Shown here in pieces: positions 1-6,059 of a DNA stretch of 6,059 nt. The stretch comes from Bacteroidia bacterium (lineage in GTDB: Bacteria > Bacteroidota > Bacteroidia > Bacteroidales > Azobacteroidaceae): positions 1 to 6,059 of the forward strand of contig BNTV01000192.1 of the NCBI GenBank assembly GCA_025996865.1, given 5' to 3'. The position numbers and the translations under genes were made by a program. The notes below the pieces were generated by a model, which was not told the origin of the DNA, did no database searches, and saw only the letters and a list, made by a program, of their open reading frames with translations. How positions within the stretch are numbered: the stretch's first letter is position 1; every line of letters begins with the position of its first letter.

Positions 1-1
1 C

Positions 2-223
2 GATGCAGACTTTGTATCGCCCGCATTTGTTGGAAATACCGGCGACGGAGGTATTCGCGCTTGTGTTGTTCTCAACGGTCAGGAATGGTGGCATACCGAA
101 TTTATGGTATTTAGCGGTAAATTGGAATACAGGGCAACAGGAGGCGACCAGGATAGAGTTGCCGGAAGCATTGGTCAAAAATTGTACATCAACTTTACCA
201 AAGAAACAGGAAAAATTCAATAA
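2..223 (+). CDS. susE: SusE-like outer-membrane starch-binding protein, C-terminal 73 residues (5' partial)
   Basis: The open frame enters from the left edge in phase 2 and stops at TAA 221-223. No start codon for the real gene is inside the window. The visible peptide begins DADFVSPAFVGNTGDGGIRA and contains NGQEWWHTEFMVF, GGDQDRVAGS and YINFTKETGKIQ. These are features I associate with the last beta-sandwich starch-binding domain of SusE-type lipoproteins. Such proteins sit on the outer surface of the outer membrane and hold starch near the SusCD importer. The next gene starts 20 nt downstream and is SusF-like, which matches the susE-susF order of the Bacteroides thetaiotaomicron sus operon. 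The paired Trp residues (EWWHTEF) could contact glucan, but this is inference. Because the lipobox and the first domains are outside the window, it could instead be another SusE/F-family protein with a different number of domains. Confidence 0.72.
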   Translation, partial: DADFVSPAFVGNTGDGGIRACVVLNGQEWWHTEFMVFSGKLEYRATGGDQDRVAGSIGQKLYINFTKETGKIQ

Positions 224-243
224 AAAATATAATTTGATAAACG

Positions 244-1671
244 ATGAAAAAGATATATTATTTATTTTCAACAATGCTTCTTGTAGCCGGTTTTTCGGCA
301 TGTACAGACGATATTGGTCTTAATGTAGCTCCTCCACAGTCGTATCCGCAAGAAGCGCCACAGGTGATTGATGGTTTTACCATAGCCGTTGGAGCTGATT
401 TCAATTCAGCCATAGTGATAACGGAAGAAGTGAAAGAACTTCAGGTAGTAAAGGCAACTGCTACGCCAACATTGGCGGAAGGCGCAACGGTGGTATTCAG
501 GACAGAAATATCCGATACGCAAGATTTTACAAATAAGGTAGTCGAATTGCCCACAACAAGCGCTAATAACGCAGCAACGACAACATCATCGGAATTGAAT
601 GAATTGATAAAAACAATGTTTGGAAAAGCTCCCAAAGCCCGTACCATTTACTTGCGGACTTATTTCTACATTCTGGACGGCACTTCTGCTTCGATGATAC
701 CTACGCCCTATATTTACGGGCCGGTTACCGTTACTCCACATTCAATCGTTACCATTGAGCCGGCATATTACCTGATTGGGGATGTAAACGGTTGGAATTT
801 TGACAATCTGGATGATTACAAATTCGCTCACAGCGATGCGGATGTTTACGATGACCCGATTTTTACCATTACGGTTTTAATGCCGGCAGGCTATTTCAAG
901 ATTGTTCCACAATCCGGTAAAGATGCCGACAGTTGGGACGGAGTAATTGGCAATCCGGTTGACGGCAATACTGAATTGGAAGGAATGTTGATTGTGGACG
1001 ATGCGCAAGCGATGCGTGTATTGGAAAGCCAGTGGGTGAAAATTACCCTCGACATGATGGATGCTACCTATAAAATTGAGCTGTTGGGCAATGCCAAACG
1101 GCAGTTGTATGTTCCCGGAGGTCACCAAGGCTGGAGTCCTGATTCCGCGCCCATTGTCTATTCACCGAATCTCGACTGGAAATTCGACGGCTATGTATTT
1201 ATGCAAGGCGGCAATGAATTTAAGTTTACATCCGAACGCAATTGGGACGGTACAAATTACGGCAAGAGTGGCGATGGTACGCTTTCTACGGACGACGGCG
1301 CCGGAAACTTAACCGTTTCCGAAAACGGATTCTACCGCCTGACGGTTGATTTGTCGAAAGAACCCTATACCTATACGGTTACAGCAACCGATTGGGGATT
1401 GATTGGCGATGCAACTCCCGGAGGCTGGGATGCTTCTACGCCAATGACATTGAATGCTGCAACCGGAGAGTGGTCTGTTACTGCCGCATTAGCCGGAGGC
1501 AAAGAATTTAAGTTCCGTGCCAACAATGGTTGGGATATTAACCTCGGCGGAGATGTGAACAATCTAACGTATGGCGGAGGAAATATCCCTGTTGATTCAG
1601 ACGGTACTTACCTGATTACATTGAAATTAGGTAACGCTTCAGCCTATACTTATACTATCGTTAAACAATAG
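244..1671 (+). CDS. susF: SusF-like outer-membrane starch-binding lipoprotein with three starch-binding domains
   Basis: This 475-residue protein is close in length to B. thetaiotaomicron SusF (about 485). Residues 1-20 form a lipoprotein signal: MKK, a hydrophobic run, then FSAC with Cys20 as the lipidated residue. Asp22-Asp23 follow, an acidic pattern typical of Bacteroidota surface lipoproteins. Residues about 35-168 look like the N-terminal Ig-like SusE/F domain. Three related starch-binding domains follow at about 175-281, 287-380 and 384-474. Each has an early Gly-Trp (W184, W297, W395), a core strand (YFKI 217-220, EFKF 325-328, EFKF 421-424) and a second Trp (W231, W334, W430). Three such domains fit SusF; SusE has two. 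The family binds starch without cutting it, at the cell surface. The ATG at 244 is chosen because it starts the signal peptide directly. No Shine-Dalgarno is seen in the AT-rich 20-nt gap after the SusE-like stop, so the two genes are probably co-transcribed. A strong hairpin follows 7 nt after the stop. Confidence 0.9.
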   Translation: MKKIYYLFSTMLLVAGFSACTDDIGLNVAPPQSYPQEAPQVIDGFTIAVGADFNSAIVITEEVKELQVVKATATPTLAEGATVVFRTEISDTQDFTNKVVELPTTSANNAATTTSSELNELIKTMFGKAPKARTIYLRTYFYILDGTSASMIPTPYIYGPVTVTPHSIVTIEPAYYLIGDVNGWNFDNLDDYKFAHSDADVYDDPIFTITVLMPAGYFKIVPQSGKDADSWDGVIGNPVDGNTELEGMLIVDDAQAMRVLESQWVKITLDMMDATYKIELLGNAKRQLYVPGGHQGWSPDSAPIVYSPNLDWKFDGYVFMQGGNEFKFTSERNWDGTNYGKSGDGTLSTDDGAGNLTVSENGFYRLTVDLSKEPYTYTVTATDWGLIGDATPGGWDASTPMTLNAATGEWSVTAALAGGKEFKFRANNGWDINLGGDVNNLTYGGGNIPVDSDGTYLITLKLGNASAYTYTIVKQ

Positions 1672-1678
1672 TTTCAAT

Positions 1679-1714
1679 ATAAAAAGAGGCTGTTTTAAAA
1701 CAGCCTCTTTTTAT
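1679..1714 (+). terminator. Perfect 36-nt palindrome: intrinsic terminator or attenuator between susF and the GH13 gene
   Basis: Positions 1679-1696 are the exact reverse complement of 1697-1714. Folded as RNA this gives a stem of about 16 bp with a four-base loop (TTAA, 1695-1698). The G+C-rich core is GAGGCTG (1686-1692) paired with CAGCCTC (1701-1707). A run of five T (1708-1712) follows the core, and five A precede it, so it could terminate on either strand; no opposing gene is visible to need that. It begins 7 nt after the susF stop and ends 25 nt before the next start codon. It may end the susC-F transcript or only reduce read-through into the amylase genes. Which of these holds cannot be told from sequence. 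Confidence 0.82.
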
Positions 1715-1739
1715 TCTAACAAGTAATGAGAACGGTTTT

Positions 1740-4472
1740 ATGAAAAACATATTTTTATCACTGCTGCTGTTCTTTTCATCTATTGCATTGTCGTCAGCAC
1801 AAGTGGTTACGACCAATCCGGCAATAGTCACGCAAGAAAGCGGCGAAATCGAAGTAATCTTCGATGCGACAAAAGGCTCCGGCGGATTGAAAGATTTTAC
1901 AGGAGAAGTGTATGCGCATACCGGCGTTATCACTACGGCAAGTCAAAACGGTTCCGACTGGAAACATACTCCGACCTGGGGCGATAATTCTCCGAAATAC
2001 AAACTGACTTCATTGGGCGACAATAAATGGAAATTACTCATTACGCCTTCTATTAACGGTTATTATGGTCTGACTGCCAATGAAAAAGTTACCAAACTGG
2101 CTTTTGTTTTCCGTAGCGCCGACAAAACCAAGGAAGGCAAGGATACGGGCAACGCCGATATTTTCGTCGATGTGCATGAAGCGGGATTGGCTGTGTCGTT
2201 TATTACTCCGGCAAGCAATATGAGTATGGAAGCAGGCGCAACCCTCAACATTGATGTTGCTTCAACAATAACCGCCGACCTGACATTATATGTTAATAAT
2301 ACAAATGTAAAAAACGTTTCATCCACTACAAGACTCACACACAGTTATCAGTTTCAAACCGGCGACTATCAGTTGATAGCTGAAGCTAAATTAGACGCTC
2401 AACAGGTTTTCGATACCGTGTATGTTTGTGTGCCTCAACCGGTAACAACTGCTCCCCGTCCGTCCGGAGTGACGGATGGCATTAATTACGTGGACAATTC
2501 CACCGTGACGTTTGTCTTGTTTGCTCCGGGAAAATCGAATGTTTTCCTGATTGGCGATTTCAATAACTGGACGCAATTGAATGCCTATCAAATGAAACAG
2601 GATGGCGATTACTGGTGGTACACGCTTTCAAATATTACGCCGGGTGAATTGTATGTATTTCAATATTTAATCGATGGAAATTTACGCATCAGCGACGCTT
2701 ATACCGAGTTGGTACTCGACCCTTGGAACGACCGCTATATCAATGAAACCCAAACAATTTTCCCGAACTTAAAACCTTATCCGGAAGGAAAAACCGAAGG
2801 CTTGGCGGCCACTTTCCAAACGAATAAACCGGCTTACAACTGGAATATATCCGGTTTTTCGATGCCTAACCGTGAAAACATGGTGATTTACGAATTATTG
2901 ATTCGCGATTTCACTGCCGAAAAATCATTGGAAGCGGTTCTTAATCGCTTGGATTACATTGCGAAATTAGGCGTCACGGCCATTGAACTGATGCCCGTTC
3001 AGGAATTTGACGGGAACAGCAGTTGGGGATACAATCCCAATCATTATTTTGCTCCGGACAAAGCGTATGGTACACCCGACATGTACAAACGCTTGATAGA
3101 CGAATGTCACAAGCGAGGCATTGCCGTTATTCTGGACGTCGTTTTCAATCATGCAACAGGCAATAATCCCTTTGCCAGACTCTACTGGAACAGTAGTAGC
3201 AATGAAACGGCAGCTGATAACCCGTGGTTCAATGTAAAAGCGCCTCATCCTTACAGCGTTTTTCACGATTTCAATCACGAGTATGCCGGAACGCGCGCCT
3301 ATTTCAAACGGGTATTGGCCTACTGGCTGACGGAATACAAAGTGGATGGTTTTCGGCTGGATTTGACCAAGGGCTTTACGCAAAAATCAAGTACGGAACT
3401 AACCGCATCAAATTACGACCAGTCACGGATTGATATATTGACCGATTATTACCACGCTGCTAAAGCCGTGAAGCCGGATGTGATGTTTATTCTGGAACAT
3501 TTTTGCGATAACAGCGAAGAGACCGTCCTGGCCAATGAAGGAATGTATTTGTGGCGCAACCTGAATAATGCTTATTCGCAAGCGGCGATGGGATATTCTT
3601 CCGCCAGCGATTTTTCGGGAATGAATGCTACACCTCGCCGGTGGGTAGGATATGCCGAAAGTCACGACGAAGAACGCAATTTTTACAAAGCGAAAACCTG
3701 GGGTGAGAGCGACATTAAAAATCCTGCCGTTTATTTAAAACGGGTGCCGCAGAACATTGCATTTACAACACTGATTCCCGGTCCGAAAATGATTTGGCAA
3801 TTTGGAGAATTGGGATATGACTATTCCATTGATTCTTATGGAGGACGAACCAATGAAAAACCTTCACCGTTTGCGTTGGGCTGGTTGGACATTCCCGAAC
3901 GGATGGCGGCGTATGAAGCGGCGTCAAAAATTGTGAGCTTGCGGAAAATCTATCCGGACGCATTTACTTCCGGTACATTTACATTCAATGTTTCCGCTTC
4001 CGATTGGACGAACGGGCGAAAAATCAAATTAACACACAGTGATTTAGATATGCTCGTTATCGGAAACTTTCAATCTGCGAATACCGTTTCCGTTTCAGCC
4101 GGTTTTCAGCATACAGGCGTTTGGTATGAATTGCTGACAGGCGATGAAATGAACGTCTCCGATGCAAACCTGTCGCTTTCGCTGCCACCGGGCGATGTGC
4201 GCATTTATACCGACCGGAAGATTGATTTTACCGGTATTCCTTCTTTCACAGTAGAGGATGCTGCTTATGTATATGTTTCGGGAGGTTTTGTCCATGTCGT
4301 TTCACCTGAAAATATAACTGCTTTGTCGGTGTATAATCTGCAAGGCGTTCTGTTAAAGAAGATTGCTAATAGAAATATTTTCAATGTCAGCGATTTGCCT
4401 TCAGGACTGTATTTGTTGGAAATACAGATGCCCAACAAAAGAATTGTGAAGAAAACAGTTATACAAAAATAA
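1740..4472 (+). CDS. T9SS-secreted multidomain GH13 alpha-amylase-family enzyme (SusG-position surface amylase)
   Basis: This 910-residue protein most likely cuts starch or related alpha-glucans outside the cell. Residues 1-20 are a Sec signal with probable cleavage LSSA|Q. Residues about 22-147 form a beta-rich, Trp-containing domain (W74, W80, W97) that may be a carbohydrate-binding module; I cannot name its family with confidence. About 150-232 looks Ig-like. About 254-345 resembles a CBM48/isoamylase-N domain (FLIGDFNNW, W277; W292-W293). The GH13 barrel spans about 380-740 with region I DVVFNH (466-471), nucleophile Asp541 in GFRLD, acid/base Glu586 in ILEH and Asp643 in SHDEE, so all three catalytic residues are present. 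A beta domain C covers about 745-828. Residues 841-910 form a type A T9SS sorting tail (VYNLQGVLLKK, LPSGLYLLEI, KKTVIQK). No lipobox is present, unlike SusG. The start was chosen because the signal peptide begins there; no clear ribosome site is seen. Exact specificity (amylase, pullulanase or other) is open. Confidence 0.9.
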   Translation: MKNIFLSLLLFFSSIALSSAQVVTTNPAIVTQESGEIEVIFDATKGSGGLKDFTGEVYAHTGVITTASQNGSDWKHTPTWGDNSPKYKLTSLGDNKWKLLITPSINGYYGLTANEKVTKLAFVFRSADKTKEGKDTGNADIFVDVHEAGLAVSFITPASNMSMEAGATLNIDVASTITADLTLYVNNTNVKNVSSTTRLTHSYQFQTGDYQLIAEAKLDAQQVFDTVYVCVPQPVTTAPRPSGVTDGINYVDNSTVTFVLFAPGKSNVFLIGDFNNWTQLNAYQMKQDGDYWWYTLSNITPGELYVFQYLIDGNLRISDAYTELVLDPWNDRYINETQTIFPNLKPYPEGKTEGLAATFQTNKPAYNWNISGFSMPNRENMVIYELLIRDFTAEKSLEAVLNRLDYIAKLGVTAIELMPVQEFDGNSSWGYNPNHYFAPDKAYGTPDMYKRLIDECHKRGIAVILDVVFNHATGNNPFARLYWNSSSNETAADNPWFNVKAPHPYSVFHDFNHEYAGTRAYFKRVLAYWLTEYKVDGFRLDLTKGFTQKSSTELTASNYDQSRIDILTDYYHAAKAVKPDVMFILEHFCDNSEETVLANEGMYLWRNLNNAYSQAAMGYSSASDFSGMNATPRRWVGYAESHDEERNFYKAKTWGESDIKNPAVYLKRVPQNIAFTTLIPGPKMIWQFGELGYDYSIDSYGGRTNEKPSPFALGWLDIPERMAAYEAASKIVSLRKIYPDAFTSGTFTFNVSASDWTNGRKIKLTHSDLDMLVIGNFQSANTVSVSAGFQHTGVWYELLTGDEMNVSDANLSLSLPPGDVRIYTDRKIDFTGIPSFTVEDAAYVYVSGGFVHVVSPENITALSVYNLQGVLLKKIANRNIFNVSDLPSGLYLLEIQMPNKRIVKKTVIQK

Positions 4473-4491
4473 GTTTAAGTTTGTTTTGAAA

Positions 4492-6059
4492 ATGAAGAAA
4501 TATTTTTTTATCCTATTATTACCGGTATTCTCTTTGCCCTTATATTCTGTACCGTGCACCGTGAACCGTGCACCCAAGTCCATGGAAATCTCCCGCACAG
4601 AACCCGCTTTTTGGTGGGTAGGCATGAAAAATACGGAGTTGCAAATTATGTTTTACGGAAAAAACATCGGCCGGTCAAGTATGCAATTCGAATATCCGGG
4701 AGTCAGTCTAAAAGAAATCGTCCGCCCGGAAAATCCCAATTATCTTTTTATTTACTTGGAAATCAGCAAAGAAGCAAAAGCCGGTACGATTCAATTTAAA
4801 TTTACCGAAGGTAAAAAAACGATTACCCAAGCCTATAACTTAAAAAATAGGGAAACAGCAAAAGGAATGCAAGGGTTTAATCCGGCAGATGTGTTATATC
4901 TCATTATGCCCGACCGTTTTGCCAACGGTGATATTTCCAACGATGTCCGGGATGACGAACCCATTGACCGGAACGACCAATATGCACGCCACGGCGGCGA
5001 TTTTGCCGGAATAGCCAAGCATTTGGATTATATTTCCGACTTGGGTGTAACGGCAATCTGGTTGAATCCGGTAATGGAAAATGAAATGTATCATGCAGGT
5101 TATCAAAGCTATCACGGCTATGCCGTTACCGATTTCTACCAAATAGATAAACGCTTGGGCAGCAACGAAGAATATCGCCGCCTTATCGAACAGATTCACC
5201 AAAAAGGCATGAAAATCGTCATGGACATGATCTATAACCATTGTGGCGTTTTGCATTGGTGGATGAAAGATTTACCTTACAAAGACTGGTTGAATCATCA
5301 GGAAGGATTTGTACCTACTACACATAATTTACTCACAGTCACCGATGTACATGCTCCGCAATCGGAAATTGATGCAATGACCAACGGTTGGTTTGTTCCG
5401 GCGATGCCCGACTTGAACCAGAAAAATCCGGTCTTGGCTACTTATCTCATTCAGAACAGTATATGGTGGATTGAATACGCTCGTATCGACGGTATCCGTC
5501 ACGATACACACCCCTACGCCGATTACGATTTCCTTTCCCGTTGGTGCAAAGCCGTTTCCGATGAATATCCCGATTTCAATATCGTCGGCGAATCATGGTA
5601 CGGCAACTCGGCGCCTTTGGCTTGGTGGCAAACCCATTCAAAAGAGAGCGACAAACAAAGCAATTTGAAAACCGTCATGGATTTTAATCTGATGGGCACT
5701 GCTAATCAAGCATTAACGCCTCAATCAGACAATCAGAATCCGTTTCGCGCTATTTACGAAGTCCTCGCTTTAGACTTTTTGTATGCGGATTTGAACAATA
5801 TTCTAATTTTCCTCGACAATCACGATACAAGCCGTTTCTTCAAACGAGGCGAAACAACTTTAGACCGTTATAAACAAGCGCTGGCATTTATACTCACGAC
5901 AAGAGGCATTCCTCAAATCTATTACGGTACCGAAATATTAATGTATGGTGAGAAAAACGAAGGAGACGGTGCGCTGAGGAAAGATTTTCCGGGAGGTTGG
6001 CCGGACGATGCAATTAATGTCTTTGCGCCGGCGGAACGAACAAATCTGCAAAACGAAGC
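4492..6059 (+). CDS. susA: SusA-like GH13 neopullulanase/cyclomaltodextrinase (3' partial)
   Basis: An uninterrupted frame from ATG 4492 runs off the right edge, giving 522 complete codons; SusA is about 617 residues, so roughly 95 are missing. The family hydrolyses maltooligosaccharides, cyclodextrins and pullulan, and SusA acts in the periplasm. Residues 1-19 are a signal-like MKK plus hydrophobic segment. About 32-118 matches the cyclomaltodextrinase N-terminal domain (EPAFWWVGMKNTELQIMFYG). The catalytic domain carries region I DMIYNH (245-250), nucleophile Asp338 in GIRHD, acid/base Glu367 in IVGES and Asp445 in LDNHD. Region V is MPDLN (305-309), between the neopullulanase form (MPKLN) and the oligo-1,6-glucosidase form (QPDLN). 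The gene starts 19 nt after the preceding GH13 stop, so the pair is probably one transcript. In B. thetaiotaomicron susA lies at the start of the locus, so this order is different. The signal-peptide cleavage site is poor because a heptamer repeat codes for that stretch. ATG 4582 is a possible alternative start without a signal. Confidence 0.88.
   Translation, partial: MKKYFFILLLPVFSLPLYSVPCTVNRAPKSMEISRTEPAFWWVGMKNTELQIMFYGKNIGRSSMQFEYPGVSLKEIVRPENPNYLFIYLEISKEAKAGTIQFKFTEGKKTITQAYNLKNRETAKGMQGFNPADVLYLIMPDRFANGDISNDVRDDEPIDRNDQYARHGGDFAGIAKHLDYISDLGVTAIWLNPVMENEMYHAGYQSYHGYAVTDFYQIDKRLGSNEEYRRLIEQIHQKGMKIVMDMIYNHCGVLHWWMKDLPYKDWLNHQEGFVPTTHNLLTVTDVHAPQSEIDAMTNGWFVPAMPDLNQKNPVLATYLIQNSIWWIEYARIDGIRHDTHPYADYDFLSRWCKAVSDEYPDFNIVGESWYGNSAPLAWWQTHSKESDKQSNLKTVMDFNLMGTANQALTPQSDNQNPFRAIYEVLALDFLYADLNNILIFLDNHDTSRFFKRGETTLDRYKQALAFILTTRGIPQIYYGTEILMYGEKNEGDGALRKDFPGGWPDDAINVFAPAERTNLQNE
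4551..4574 (+). repeat. Heptanucleotide tandem repeat (about 3.4 copies) inside the susA-like gene
   Basis: Three consecutive 7-nt units, ACCGTGC (4551-4557), ACCGTGA (4558-4564) and ACCGTGC (4565-4571), are followed by a partial unit ACC (4572-4574). The repeat encodes residues from the end of codon 20 to codon 28 (PCTVNRAP), just after the hydrophobic part of the signal peptide. Because 7 is not a multiple of 3, gain or loss of one unit would shift the reading frame. I saw no other copy of this unit in tandem elsewhere in the window. Confidence 0.8.

Noticed and set aside
228..236. TATAATTTG just upstream of susF as a possible Bacteroidota -7 promoter element.
   Set aside because: It is one base off the TAnnTTTG spacing, there is no TTTG at the -33 distance, and it would leave almost no leader before ATG 244.
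3..323. A 106-codon + strand open frame starting at ATG 3.
   Set aside because: It overlaps both the SusE-like C-terminus and the SusF signal peptide in another frame, and its peptide shows no recognisable domain. The phase-2 frame carries the clear SusE-like sequence.
1726..1743. A five-codon open frame ATGAGAACGGTTTTATGA whose stop overlaps the GH13 start, as a possible leader peptide.
   Set aside because: It is very short, has no visible ribosome site and no regulatory codon run; the overlap is probably accidental.
2967..3383. A 138-codon minus-strand open frame, the longest antisense one.
   Set aside because: It lies fully inside the GH13 catalytic domain, whose frame has all conserved regions. 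The antisense peptide shows no domain or signal.
4476..4483. TAAGTTTG, an exact TAnnTTTG match, just before the susA-like start.
   Set aside because: No TTTG lies 19-21 nt upstream, and transcription would begin at about the start codon. In an AT-rich 19-nt gap this is likely chance.
4546..4557. Cys22 of the SusA-like protein as a lipobox cysteine (SVPC).
   Set aside because: Pro at -1 and Ser at -3 do not fit a lipobox, and the cysteine is encoded within the heptamer repeat. A soluble periplasmic enzyme is more likely.
4894..5256. A 120-codon minus-strand open frame rich in hydrophobic residues.
   Set aside because: It is antisense to the conserved start of the SusA-like barrel. Its hydrophobic look follows from the complement of the codons there.

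Overview
The window looks like part of a starch-utilisation (Sus-type) locus of a Bacteroidota bacterium, most likely a member of Bacteroidales outside classical gut Bacteroides. The evidence is a three-domain SusF-like surface lipoprotein, AT-rich leaders with no clear Shine-Dalgarno sites, and an amylase-family protein ending in a type IX secretion system (T9SS) sorting tail. The genus cannot be fixed from this sequence alone.

Layout, all on the + strand: (1) positions 2-223 hold the last 73 codons of a SusE-like starch-binding protein that begins outside the window; (2) 244-1671 is a complete SusF-like lipoprotein; (3) 1679-1714 is a perfect 36-nt palindrome that reads as an intrinsic terminator or attenuator; (4) 1740-4472 is a complete 910-residue multidomain GH13 enzyme with a Sec signal and a T9SS tail; (5) 4492-6059 is a SusA-like GH13 neopullulanase/cyclomaltodextrinase that runs off the right edge with 522 codons visible. 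Gaps between genes are 16 to 68 nt, so nearly all of the window is coding. No tRNA, rRNA, CRISPR array, insertion sequence or minus-strand gene is supported.

Inferred division of labour: SusE and SusF hold starch at the cell surface. The T9SS-exported GH13 cuts it outside the cell, taking the position of the lipoprotein amylase SusG in the Bacteroides thetaiotaomicron operon. SusC/SusD, expected just upstream but not visible, would import the maltooligosaccharides. The SusA-like enzyme would trim these, probably in the periplasm. SusB and SusR are not seen here.

This is a recognisable system rather than a wholly new one. The points that stand out are the change of secretion route for the surface amylase, its branching-enzyme-like catalytic motifs and poorly assignable N-terminal domain, the hairpin set 26 nt before its start codon, and a heptanucleotide tandem repeat inside the signal-peptide junction of the SusA-like gene.
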